Below the pieces are notes generated by a model. It had not been told where the DNA came from. It was given only the letters and a program-made list of their open reading frames with translations, and searched no databases. From Clostridia bacterium (GTDB lineage: Bacteria > Bacillota > Clostridia > Christensenellales > UBA1242), in contig JAFSXW010000003.1 in assembly GCA_017443885.1 (NCBI GenBank), positions 1-7,676 of the forward strand: a stretch of DNA of 7,676 bases, written 5' to 3'. A program made the translations under genes and the position numbers. Every line of letters begins with the position of its first letter. Position 1 is the first letter of the stretch. Positions 1 through 6,907 of this stretch are shown piece by piece.

Positions 1-558
1 AGACTAGGACTTAATAATTGCATAGTAACTAGCAATAGCCCAAAAGAGCTGGCAGACAATTTTAATGAATATTTTGATTATATTTTAGTTGATGCCCCTT
101 GCAGTGGCGAAGGTATGTTTAGAAAAGACCCACTTACTATTTGCGAGTGGCAAGAAAACACGCCAGAAATGAATAGTTTAAGGCAAAAAGAAATTCTTTT
201 TTATGCAGATAAAATGCTTAAAAATGGTGGCAAATTAATTTATTCAACATGCACTTATTCACAAAAAGAAGATGAAGATATTGTTGAAATGATGCTAGGC
301 AATGGGTACCAACTTTTAAAGCCAAACGAAGATGTTTTAAATAATTCTAGGAGAGGAATAACTGATAACACACATTTTGCTTGCAGGTTTTATCCCTTTG
401 ATAATATTGGCGAAGGACAATTTGTTTGCTTGCTTCAAAAGGAAAATGATGCAAAAAGTAATATGGAAGTAAGCGATTTTGCAGAAAATAATGTCAAATT
501 AGATACTAAACAAGGCAAAAAGGCTAAAAAATTGCAAAATCTGAAAATAGAAACATAA
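1..558 (+). CDS. RsmF-type 16S rRNA (cytosine-5) methyltransferase, catalytic part; 5' end outside the window, frameshifted at its 3' end
   Basis: This is the C-terminal half of the Rossmann-fold catalytic domain of the RsmB/NOP (RsmF/YebU) family, SAM-dependent enzymes that methylate C5 of a cytosine in 16S rRNA during ribosome assembly. The frame is open from base 1, so the start and the SAM-binding motifs lie upstream. Visible motifs, numbered from the window edge, are motif IV DAPCSGEG (residues 31-38, Cys34) and motif VI STCTYS (82-87, Cys84). These two cysteines are the release and nucleophile residues of the family. The frame then runs through a Lys/Asn-rich linker and stops at TAA 556-558, before the expected C-terminal RNA-binding domain. 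That domain is found one frame away just downstream, so the stop is probably the result of a frameshift and not the natural end. Family assignment is firm; the exact target base is not determinable here. Confidence 0.9.
   Translation, partial: RLGLNNCIVTSNSPKELADNFNEYFDYILVDAPCSGEGMFRKDPLTICEWQENTPEMNSLRQKEILFYADKMLKNGGKLIYSTCTYSQKEDEDIVEMMLGNGYQLLKPNEDVLNNSRRGITDNTHFACRFYPFDNIGEGQFVCLLQKENDAKSNMEVSDFAENNVKLDTKQGKKAKKLQNLKIET
526..531 (+). other. probable frameshift site (A6 tract) in the methyltransferase linker
   Basis: Frame 3 becomes open only after the stop at 525-527, and frame 1 closes at 556-558, so the shift must lie in about 526-556. The longest homopolymer in that interval is six A at 526-531. 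One extra A there would fuse the two halves. It is not a classical X XXY YYZ slippery heptamer, because the preceding base is T, so a one-base deletion or sequence error is favoured over programmed ribosomal frameshifting. Confidence 0.6.
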
Positions 559-968
559 AAAACGCTGAAAATATTGCAAAAACATTTATAAAAGACACTA
601 TAAGTGGTGAAAATTTAGATATTATTATTGATTATAATAAAGTGTATGCAGAAATTGATGAAGATATTTCGTGCAGAAACTTAAAATTTATTAGCAAAGG
701 AATTAATGTTGGGGAAGTTGTTAAAGATAGGCTAGAACCACACCATCAATTTTTTAAAGTTTTTGGGAAAAACTTTAAAATAAAAATAGAACTAAAAAAG
801 GAAGATGCAGAAAAATATTTAGCAGGCGAAGAACTAGAAACAAGTTTAAAAGAAAAAGGGTTTGCTGTGGTGTTATTTAGTGGCGTGGTGCTTGGTGGAG
901 TGAAAATATCAAATGGAAGGCTTAAAAATTATTATCCAAAGGCACTACGAAGCAAGTTAAAAATTTAG
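531..968 (+). CDS. C-terminal PUA-like RNA-binding domain of the same RsmF-type methyltransferase, in frame 3
   Basis: Frame 3 is open from 528, just after a TAA at 525-527, to TAG 966-968. The later part resembles the PUA-like domain that ends RsmF proteins: an RLEPHH segment, an EAEKYL-like segment reading DAEKYLAGEEL, and the closing LGGVKISNGRLKNYYPKALR, matching the family pattern of a Gly-rich turn followed by LKN-x-YPK-x-LR. The domain positions the enzyme on rRNA. Reading frame 1 to the A6 tract at 526-531 and continuing in frame 3 from 531 gives one continuous protein of the expected order, with a Lys/Asn-rich linker between domains. The first possible in-frame start is GTG 642, which has no SD and would cut off part of the domain, so independent translation is unlikely. 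The fragment is either part of a recoded gene, part of a decaying gene, or an artefact of a one-base sequencing or assembly error. Confidence 0.8.
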   Translation: MAKSENRNIKNAENIAKTFIKDTISGENLDIIIDYNKVYAEIDEDISCRNLKFISKGINVGEVVKDRLEPHHQFFKVFGKNFKIKIELKKEDAEKYLAGEELETSLKEKGFAVVLFSGVVLGGVKISNGRLKNYYPKALRSKLKI

Positions 969-974
969 CAGTGC

Positions 975-1003
975 TTGACAATATAAAACAAGAGAAGTAA
1001 AAT
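975..1003 (+). promoter_or_regulatory. predicted sigma-A promoter for the dehydrogenase-metG pair, placed for a leaderless transcript
   Basis: A perfect TTGACA at 975-980 is followed by a 17-nt spacer and TAAAAT at 998-1003 (5 of 6 to consensus). Only 7 nt separate the -10 box from the ATG at 1011, so the predicted transcription start falls on or beside the start codon. The promoter fills the 42-bp gap after the methyltransferase. The only SD-like run (AGAGAAG, ending at 997) lies inside the promoter and is 13 nt from the ATG. Confidence 0.55.
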
Positions 1004-1010
1004 ATAAAGT

Positions 1011-1832
1011 ATGAAAAATGAAAACAAAAAATTAGATAATAGGTTCACTATAATTACTGGTGCGTGTGGGGGGCTGGGTTCAGCTTTTTGTGAGTGCGTT
1101 GCACAAAGTGGTGAAAATTTGATTATAACAGGAACTAATAGTGAAAGGCTGGAAGCAAAAAAGCAAGAACTATTAGGCAAATTTCACGACATAAAAGTGT
1201 TTACTTTTAAGATGGATTTATCGGTTCCTGAAGAAAGAGTGGCATTTTTTGAATTTTTAAAAGAAAACAATTTAAAGCCTCACCGCTTAATTAACAATGC
1301 TGGATTTATTGCAGAAGGTGGGCTTTTAGATTTTAGCGATGACAAGGTGCTAAAAATTATCAGGGTAAACTGCGAGGGCAATGTTGATTTAACACAAAAA
1401 TTTATTAAAATGATGGGCGATAATATAGAGATTTTAACAGTTTCAAGCCTTGGTGCGTTTTATCCAATGCCATATATGAGTGTTTATTCTGCCACGAAAA
1501 GAATGATAGAGTGTCAGATGGTTGCACTCCATGAAGAAGTGAAACCAAAAAATATAAAAGTTAGTGCACTTTGCCCTGGCGGAATTCCAACAACAAAAGA
1601 AATGATTGATGCAATTAAGGCGCAAGGGCTAGGCGGAAAACTTTCTAGCCAAAGCCCAGAATATATTGCAAAATATGCACTAAAAAAATTAGAAAAAAAC
1701 AAGGCTGTGATAATTCCTGGTGCATTTAACAGATTTTTGCATTTTATGGGGCATTTTGCAAGTGAAACAACTATCGCTAAAATGGTTGGCAAAAGATGGG
1801 CAAAAGCAAATAAGAAGAGGACGGAAAAATAG
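1011..1832 (+). CDS. classical short-chain dehydrogenase/reductase (SDR), substrate unknown
   Basis: This 273-residue protein has the full signature of a classical NAD(P)-dependent SDR, a cytosolic oxidoreductase acting on a carbonyl or hydroxyl group. Visible are the cofactor-binding TGACGGLG (residues 16-23), the D69-L70 of the adenine pocket, NNAG (95-98), and the catalytic tetrad N120, S146, Y159 and K163 (YSATK), followed by the CPGG turn after strand 6. Residues after about 220 form a hydrophobic then basic tail (ending KRTEK), typical of the COG0300/DltE-like branch. That branch contains many uncharacterised oxidoreductases, so no substrate is assigned. The start at 1011 is supported because the glycine motif begins at residue 16 and no later in-frame start would keep it. 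There is no convincing SD, and the predicted promoter ends 7 nt before the ATG. metG begins 2 nt after the stop, so the two are probably cotranscribed, although no functional link is known. Confidence 0.9.
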   Translation: MKNENKKLDNRFTIITGACGGLGSAFCECVAQSGENLIITGTNSERLEAKKQELLGKFHDIKVFTFKMDLSVPEERVAFFEFLKENNLKPHRLINNAGFIAEGGLLDFSDDKVLKIIRVNCEGNVDLTQKFIKMMGDNIEILTVSSLGAFYPMPYMSVYSATKRMIECQMVALHEEVKPKNIKVSALCPGGIPTTKEMIDAIKAQGLGGKLSSQSPEYIAKYALKKLEKNKAVIIPGAFNRFLHFMGHFASETTIAKMVGKRWAKANKKRTEK

Positions 1833-1834
1833 AT

Positions 1835-3424
1835 ATGAATAGATATATAACAGTTTGTGTGGCATGGCCATACGCAAATAACAATCTGCATTTAGGGCAT
1901 ATTGCGGGAACAATTTCTAGTGATGTTCTGGCTAGATATCACAGAATGGCAGGAGACCATGTGCTTATGGTTGGTGGCACTGATAGCCACGGCACAAAGC
2001 CAAGCATAAGGGCAAAACAAGAAGGAGTTTCTCCAAAGGATATTGTTGATAGATACGATGCAAATTTTAGGGAATCTTTTAATGCTTTTAATTATAGCTA
2101 CGATTTATATTCTATAACATATAATCCATACCACAAGGCAAAAGTTCAAGAATTCACTAAAAAGTTTTATGAAAATGGATATCTATATGAAAATAAAGTG
2201 ATAAGACCATATTGCGCCACCTGCGGAAAGTTTGTTGCAGACACAGAAATTGAAATTACTTGCCCAAATTGTGGCAGAAGAACAAAAGCAGATTCTTGCG
2301 ATTGTGGATATGTGCCTAGTGAAAAAGATTTAGAGGGAGCAACTTGTCTTGTTTGCTCTGGGAAAACAACCCAAAAAGAAAACAAAGTGCTAGTTTTTAA
2401 ATTATCTGCCTTTAAAGATGCTCTTTTAAAGCACATGAAGCAAAATGAAAACATTTGGCGCCAAAATAGTATTAACGAAACAAAAAAATATTTGCAAGAT
2501 TTGCAAGATAGAGATTATTCAAGAGATCTAGATTGGGGAATTGAAATTCCTATTGCCGGATTTGAAGATAAAAAAATTTGGGTTTGGTGGGAAGCATTAT
2601 TAGGCTATGTTACTGATGTAATGCGTCTTTGTGAAGAACGAAAACTTAATTTTGATGACTATTTTAAAAATTCCACAGGCACAGAAAAAAGAATTTATTT
2701 GTGCCATGCAAAAGATAATATTCCTTTCCATTCATTATTTTTACCAGCAATGCTTTTGGCAACAAAAGAAGATTACTTTTTGCCAAACATTATGGTTAGT
2801 AGTGAATATTTAACAATGAATGATGCCAAGATTAGCAAATCTGCTGGAAACGGCAAAAGCGCTATTGATTATGCAAAAGAATATAACACTGATAGTTTAA
2901 GATATTATTTAATAGCAAATGGCCCCGAAAAAAGAGATTCTAACTTTACAATTGATTTGTTTAAGGGTGTGCATAACGCAGATGTTGTTAATAAATTTGG
3001 AAACTTAATTAATAGAGTTTTAAAGTTCAAAGGGCTAGAAGTGTTGCCAGAAGGAAACATAAACCCTGAGCTTAAAAAGGAAGTTTTAAATGCATATAGC
3101 GAAAGTGCAAAACTAATTGAAAGTTTGGAATTTAAAAAATATGCAGAACTAGTTATGGAATTAGTGGCATCAGCAAATAGGTTTTATGATGAACAAAAAC
3201 CTTGGGTTCAGGCTAAAGAAGATCTAACGGCATTTAATAACACTATTTATAGTTGTGCTTATGTTATAGCAAATCTATCTAACCTATTAGAGCCAATTAT
3301 GCCAGATGCATGCAAAAAGCTTAGAGGATTTTTAAATTTAAGTGCCGAGCCAGAATTTAAAGAAATAGTGCCAGAGACAAATGTTAAACTAGACAAAGTT
3401 GAGCCTCTTTTTGCAAGAATGTAA
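1835..3424 (+). CDS. metG: methionyl-tRNA synthetase, short form without C-terminal tRNA-binding domain
   Basis: This class I aminoacyl-tRNA synthetase charges tRNA-Met with methionine in the cytosol and is essential for initiation and elongation. The 529-residue protein shows the N-terminal AWPYAN segment and the HIGH-type motif HLGH (19-22). It also has a GTDSHGT loop, and a zinc-binding connective insert with eight cysteines (127, 130, 143, 146, 155, 157, 171, 174). WVWWEALLGY (249-258) corresponds to the methionine-pocket YVWFDA segment, and the KMSKS-type loop is KISKS (332-336). The helical anticodon-binding domain follows, and the protein ends at EPLFARM, about where longer homologues continue into a Trbp111-like domain, so the dimerising RNA-binding module is absent. 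The start is 2 nt after the dehydrogenase stop, with an AGAGG SD-like site at 1816-1820 whose spacing is long (14 nt). No terminator hairpin was found after the gene. Confidence 0.97.
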   Translation: MNRYITVCVAWPYANNNLHLGHIAGTISSDVLARYHRMAGDHVLMVGGTDSHGTKPSIRAKQEGVSPKDIVDRYDANFRESFNAFNYSYDLYSITYNPYHKAKVQEFTKKFYENGYLYENKVIRPYCATCGKFVADTEIEITCPNCGRRTKADSCDCGYVPSEKDLEGATCLVCSGKTTQKENKVLVFKLSAFKDALLKHMKQNENIWRQNSINETKKYLQDLQDRDYSRDLDWGIEIPIAGFEDKKIWVWWEALLGYVTDVMRLCEERKLNFDDYFKNSTGTEKRIYLCHAKDNIPFHSLFLPAMLLATKEDYFLPNIMVSSEYLTMNDAKISKSAGNGKSAIDYAKEYNTDSLRYYLIANGPEKRDSNFTIDLFKGVHNADVVNKFGNLINRVLKFKGLEVLPEGNINPELKKEVLNAYSESAKLIESLEFKKYAELVMELVASANRFYDEQKPWVQAKEDLTAFNNTIYSCAYVIANLSNLLEPIMPDACKKLRGFLNLSAEPEFKEIVPETNVKLDKVEPLFARM

Positions 3425-3432
3425 TAAATGTG

Positions 3433-3461
3433 TTGACTTAATTTAATTATATTTTTATAAT
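3433..3461 (+). promoter_or_regulatory. sigma-A promoter of the MarR-type gene
   Basis: TTGACT (3433-3438) and a perfect TATAAT (3456-3461) are separated by 17 nt. The predicted start of transcription is near 3468, giving a leader of about 16 nt that still contains the SD. The spacer and -10 region hold an imperfect A/T inverted repeat (AATTATA and TATAATA arms between about 3445 and 3462), a possible binding site for the MarR protein. In such AT-rich DNA this repeat is weak evidence. Confidence 0.75.
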
Positions 3462-3470
3462 AATTTTATA

Positions 3471-3477
3471 AGGAGGG
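3471..3477 (+). promoter_or_regulatory. strong Shine-Dalgarno site that fixes the MarR start at GTG 3485
   Basis: AGGAGGG at 3471-3477 lies 7 nt before GTG 3485, ideal spacing. An in-frame TTG at 3479 is only 1 nt from the SD and cannot be the start. Confidence 0.85.
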
Positions 3478-3484
3478 ATTGATT

Positions 3485-3886
3485 GTGGCCAATAGTTTTG
3501 CAGAAGATGTTGTTGTGCTGAAACTTCTTGCAGATAGATTGTGTGAAGGCAAAAATAAATGCAATGGGTTATTTTTGGTTTCATATCAAATTTTGTTTGT
3601 TTTAAGCGAAGAAGAATTTGTTTCTCCTAAAAAGTTAGTGGAAGATTTAGGCCTTGCAAAAAGCAATCTTGCGTTAATTGCAAAATCTATGCAGAATAAG
3701 GGGCTTTTAAGTGTTAGCAAAGACGAAAAAAATAGAAAAGAAATTTATTATTCTATCACAAGCAAAGGAAAAGAAATGCTTGCAAATAAAGTAGCCCAAA
3801 TAGATAATCAAGTTTCTCCACAATTAAAAGAACAAAAAGCATTGCTCGATAAAGCAATAAATGTTTTAAAATTAGTGAAAGATTAA
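3485..3886 (+). CDS. MarR-family winged-helix transcriptional regulator
   Basis: This small 133-residue protein belongs to the MarR fold, dimeric DNA-binding regulators that usually repress their own gene or neighbours and respond to small ligands or oxidation. The helix-turn-helix spans about residues 48-72 (SPKKLVEDLGLAKSNLALIA and following) and ends in KGLL. The wing follows, with basic KDEKNRK (79-85), ITSKGKEML and a C-terminal dimerisation helix. The GTG start is chosen over an in-frame TTG at 3479 because of the ideally spaced SD at 3471-3477. Two cysteines, C20 and C26, flank a charged loop in the first-helix region and could be redox or metal active; that is inference. It has its own promoter and terminator and looks monocistronic. 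Its targets are unknown; candidates are its own promoter and the convergent acetyltransferase. Confidence 0.88.
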   Translation: MANSFAEDVVVLKLLADRLCEGKNKCNGLFLVSYQILFVLSEEEFVSPKKLVEDLGLAKSNLALIAKSMQNKGLLSVSKDEKNRKEIYYSITSKGKEMLANKVAQIDNQVSPQLKEQKALLDKAINVLKLVKD

Positions 3887-3887
3887 C

Positions 3888-3920
3888 AAAAAATAGCCAC
3901 TTATTATGGCTATTTTTTTT
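3888..3920 (+). terminator. Rho-independent terminator after the MarR gene, probably bidirectional
   Basis: A perfect 12-bp stem, AAAAAATAGCCA (3888-3899) with TGGCTATTTTTT (3907-3918), has a 7-nt loop and begins 1 nt after the stop codon's last base. The T run continues to 3920. On the minus strand the A-rich left arm becomes a T run, so the same hairpin can stop transcription of the convergent acetyltransferase gene that ends at 4011. Confidence 0.9.
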
Positions 3921-4010
3921 GCGTTTAAAGTTGATAAATTAATTTAAAAACTATAAATATTACTATAAAAAACGCAAAAGTGTGGACACAATATATAAAA
4001 AACAGTGTTT

Positions 4011-4586
4011 TTATAGGCTTTTTTCATTGTCATTAAAGTTCAATTCAAGTTCATCACTCATATCGTGAACATCTTTAAACATCATTGTGCAATCAATAAA
4101 ATCTTGTTCATATTTTTTAAAGTTTAATTTTTCATAAAAGCCAACGCTCTCGCTTAGGCTTGTTAAAGAAATATAATCCACATCGGTATTATTGCGTGCA
4201 AAATCTAAGCAAGTGCTTAAAAGGCCAGAGCCAATTCCGTTTTTCTTAATTCTTGTTGCATATAAAGAAGAAATATGAAGCGAAGAAGATGCCCCTTGAC
4301 CAAAGCTAATGTTTGTTTCTTTTGAGGCCTGCAAATAGCCAATTTCTGATGGTTTGATTTTGCCAACTGCATTTTTTTCAAGAGTGTAAGCCGATAAATT
4401 TAATTCTAAGCCATTATAAATGCCAATTATAAAATAAGTTTTATTTTGTTTATCTTTTTGTATCTTGTAAAACACATCACAATCATAATTTTGGGCTTCT
4501 GCACTTTGAAGCATATTATCTATAAATCTTTCTTTTAAAGTGTTTTCTTCTATTTCTAAAGAACTAACAGACATTTTTGTTTTCAT
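4011..4586 (-). CDS. GNAT-family N-acetyltransferase, substrate unknown
   Basis: The 191-residue protein resembles Gcn5-related acetyltransferases, which move an acetyl group from acetyl-CoA to an amine of a small molecule or protein. The best evidence is in the second half. A beta-strand LHISSLYATRI (103-113) is followed by a KKNGIGSG loop (114-121) that matches the pyrophosphate-binding R/Q-x-x-G-x-G/A motif A, then a helix GLLSTCLDFARN. Next come a strand (DYISLTSL) and SVGFYEKLNFKKYEQDF (147-163), the usual motif B in which a Tyr after the helix acts near the thiolate. The first 50 residues and the acidic tail (DELELNFNDNEKSL) are not recognisable. No SD precedes ATG 4586, and the promoter's -10 box ends 6 nt before it. 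An ATG four codons later (4574) has no SD either. The gene diverges from recD2 and converges on the MarR gene. Confidence 0.75.
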   Translation of the reverse strand: MKTKMSVSSLEIEENTLKERFIDNMLQSAEAQNYDCDVFYKIQKDKQNKTYFIIGIYNGLELNLSAYTLEKNAVGKIKPSEIGYLQASKETNISFGQGASSSLHISSLYATRIKKNGIGSGLLSTCLDFARNNTDVDYISLTSLSESVGFYEKLNFKKYEQDFIDCTMMFKDVHDMSDELELNFNDNEKSL

Positions 4587-4592
4587 AGTTTA

Positions 4593-4621
4593 AGTATATA
4601 ACATAATGCGAAGTTTGTAAA
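4593..4621 (-). promoter_or_regulatory. predicted promoter of the GNAT gene, placed for a leaderless transcript
   Basis: On the minus strand, TTTACA (4621-4616) is followed by a 17-nt spacer and TATACT (4598-4593). The -10 box ends 6 nt before the ATG whose A is at 4586, so transcription is predicted to begin at the start codon. No SD-like run is present. Confidence 0.6.
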
Positions 4622-4654
4622 GGTTTTTATTTTATGAACTTTTGTTTGTTTTTC

Positions 4655-4683
4655 TTGACACAATTTTGTTTATTGATTATCAT
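4655..4683 (+). promoter_or_regulatory. predicted promoter of recD2, placed for a leaderless transcript
   Basis: A perfect TTGACA (4655-4660), a 17-nt spacer and TATCAT (4678-4683, 5 of 6) end 6 nt before ATG 4690. The promoter lies inside a possible upstream extension of the reading frame from 4642, which argues that the extension is not translated. No SD precedes 4690. Confidence 0.6.
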
Positions 4684-4689
4684 AAAAGT

Positions 4690-6900
4690 ATGATACTTTC
4701 TGGGGAAATTGAAGATATTATTTTTCATAATGGCGAAAATGGTTTCACCATTCTTTCTTTGTTTACAGAAGATGGCCCAATAACTGCAACTGGTAAATTC
4801 CCAGTTTTGGGAGTTGGCGAAAGAGTTGAGATGGAAGGGGATTTTAAAATTAATCCGAAATATGGTGAGCAATTTGTGGCAACGAGTGTGAAAATAAGTA
4901 AGCCAACCAGTATATCTAGCATCAAAAACTATTTAGCTAGTGGATTAATTAGTGGCGTAGGAGATGTAACTGCCACTAATATTGTGAATATGTTTGGCGA
5001 TAAAACCCTAGAAATCATTGAATTTTATCCATCTGAGCTGGCAAAAGTTAAGGGTATTTCACTTAAAAAGGCATCAGATATTGCCCTTAGTTATAAAGAA
5101 ATAAAGAAGATGCAAGATGCCGTGATGTTTTTGCAACAGTATGATATTTCGATTAATATGGCAGTTAAAATTTACAATAAATATAAAAATGCCACACAAA
5201 AAGTTTTAAGTGATAACCCATATACACTCATTGAAGATATTGATGGAATTGGCTTTAAAACAGCCGATAAAATTGCATCTAAAATGGGAATTGAAAAAAA
5301 TAGTGGTTTTAGGCTTAGGGCTGGGCTGATTTATACCATTAAACAGGTGGCAGAAACCAAGGGGAGCACTGTTGTTTTTAAAGATGAACTAATGAGTTCA
5401 ACGAAACTATTATTAGAGCTAGATAGTGCTGAAGATTTGCTGGAATCCGCTATTATTTCGCTCATTATTAGTGGAACAATAAAACAAATTGAATACGAAG
5501 AGCAAGATGCATATGCAATTAATATGTATTATAGCATGGAAAAATATATTGCATCAAAATTAAAAATTTTAAATGACAATTTGGTGGATATAAACATTGA
5601 TTTTAATAGGGAAATTGAAGATTATCAAATTTCTTCTAGTATTAAACTACATGAAAATCAAATAAAAGCCATTAAAGCAAGTATTTCAAGTGGTGTTTGT
5701 GTGATAACTGGTGGACCGGGAACTGGAAAAACAACGATAGTTAAAGGTGTGCTGAAAATATTAAAGCATGCTGGGCTAAAATGTATGCTTATGGCTCCAA
5801 CAGGAAGGGCAAGTAAGCGCCTTAGCGAACAAACAGGAGAAGACGCTAGCACAATTCATAGGGCACTAGAAATGCAGGGCAGGGGCGATGGTATGTTTCT
5901 TAGAAATGAAAGAAATATGCTTGAATGTGACGCCGTTATTTGTGATGAAGTTTCTATGATAGATGATTTTGTTATGAGTAGCTTACTGAAAGCTATTCCG
6001 GCAGGGGCAAGGCTTATTTTGGTTGGTGATAAAGATCAGTTGCCAAGCGTTGGGGCAGGAAATGTTCTTGCTGATATTATTGCAAGCAAAAAAATAGATG
6101 TTGTGGAGTTAACGCAAATATTTAGGCAAAGTGATGATAGCTCAATTATCACAAACAGTCATAAGATTAATGATGGTATAATGCCAAATCTAACAGAAAA
6201 ATCTAGCGACTTTTTCTATTCTTCTACGAGTGAGCCAAATGCTGTTTTAAATGAAATTGTTAGTATGGTAACCACAAGAATTCCTAAATTTAGTGGAATA
6301 GACCCATCAGAGATCCAGGTTATTGCGCCAATGAAGGCAGGAATTGCAGGTGTTGATAACATAAATGCAAAACTACAAGAAGAATTAAACGCCAAAAGTG
6401 AACTTAAAAATGAACTTGTGCATGGAAAAAGAGTTTTTAGAGAAGGCGATAAAGTTATGCAAATTAAAAATAATTACGACCAAGAGTGGATAAAAGTTGA
6501 AAACAATGTTATCACGCATGGAAATGGTGTTTTTAATGGCGATATTGGAACGATTGAACAAATTAACACTCAAATGCAAACAATGATTGTTAATTTTGAA
6601 GATGGCAGGCGAACAACATTCTCAATTGTTGATTTTGAAAACTTAACTCATGCGTATGCTATCACAATTCATAAAAGTCAGGGGAGTGAGTTTAGCGTGG
6701 TTATTATTCCAATAATGGGAGGGAACCCAATGCTCTATAATAAGAACTTACTTTACACCGCTGTAACAAGAGCAAAAAAAATGGTTGTTTTAATAGGTAA
6801 GCAATCTAGCATTTTTGCGTGTGTGAAAAACAATTATGTTGTAAAACGATATACAATGTTAAAAAATTTTCTAGAAAACGAACTAGATTTTAATTTGTAA
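4690..6900 (+). CDS. recD2: RecD2-type ATP-dependent 5'-3' DNA helicase
   Basis: RecD2 is a stand-alone SF1B helicase, related to RecD but not part of RecBCD, that unwinds DNA 5' to 3' and acts in repair and replication-fork maintenance. The 736-residue protein has the full architecture. It begins with an N-terminal OB-like domain (MILSGEIEDIIFHNGENGFT) and helix-hairpin-helix repeats (GLISGVGDVTA near 83, DIDGIGFKTADKIA near 180). The helicase core follows: Walker A GGPGTGKT (341-348), motif Ia APTGRASKRL (369-378), Walker B DE (419-420), motif III GDKDQLPSVG (446-455), IFRQ (477-480), AITIHKSQG (657-665) and YTAVTRAKK (689-697). ATG 4690 is chosen because homologues begin with this OB segment and the frame upstream of it is occupied by a promoter. 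There is no SD. No recB or recC is present in this window. Confidence 0.95.
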   Translation: MILSGEIEDIIFHNGENGFTILSLFTEDGPITATGKFPVLGVGERVEMEGDFKINPKYGEQFVATSVKISKPTSISSIKNYLASGLISGVGDVTATNIVNMFGDKTLEIIEFYPSELAKVKGISLKKASDIALSYKEIKKMQDAVMFLQQYDISINMAVKIYNKYKNATQKVLSDNPYTLIEDIDGIGFKTADKIASKMGIEKNSGFRLRAGLIYTIKQVAETKGSTVVFKDELMSSTKLLLELDSAEDLLESAIISLIISGTIKQIEYEEQDAYAINMYYSMEKYIASKLKILNDNLVDINIDFNREIEDYQISSSIKLHENQIKAIKASISSGVCVITGGPGTGKTTIVKGVLKILKHAGLKCMLMAPTGRASKRLSEQTGEDASTIHRALEMQGRGDGMFLRNERNMLECDAVICDEVSMIDDFVMSSLLKAIPAGARLILVGDKDQLPSVGAGNVLADIIASKKIDVVELTQIFRQSDDSSIITNSHKINDGIMPNLTEKSSDFFYSSTSEPNAVLNEIVSMVTTRIPKFSGIDPSEIQVIAPMKAGIAGVDNINAKLQEELNAKSELKNELVHGKRVFREGDKVMQIKNNYDQEWIKVENNVITHGNGVFNGDIGTIEQINTQMQTMIVNFEDGRRTTFSIVDFENLTHAYAITIHKSQGSEFSVVIIPIMGGNPMLYNKNLLYTAVTRAKKMVVLIGKQSSIFACVKNNYVVKRYTMLKNFLENELDFNL

Positions 6901-6907
6901 ACTATTG

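Noticed and set aside
517..523. CAAAAAG-type slippery site for programmed -1 frameshifting
   Set aside because: A -1 shift there would run directly into TAA 525-527 in frame 3, so it cannot produce the full protein.
642..968. Separate small gene starting at GTG 642
   Set aside because: No SD is present, the start would cut into the PUA-like domain, and the frame upstream to 528 joins naturally to the methyltransferase.
965..1180. Minus-strand reading frame across the start of the dehydrogenase
   Set aside because: It is a shadow of the coding strand: low-complexity Phe/Leu/Ser composition, no promoter or SD.
3978..3990. DnaA-box-like sequence on the minus strand (GTGTCCACA)
   Set aside because: It is a single site matching 7 of 9 to TTATCCACA, with no cluster and no origin context.
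3994..4015. Hairpin TATAAAAA/TTTTTATA at the GNAT stop codon as a terminator
   Set aside because: The stem is only A/T pairs, with no clean T run beyond it on the minus strand. The 3888-3918 hairpin is a far better terminator.
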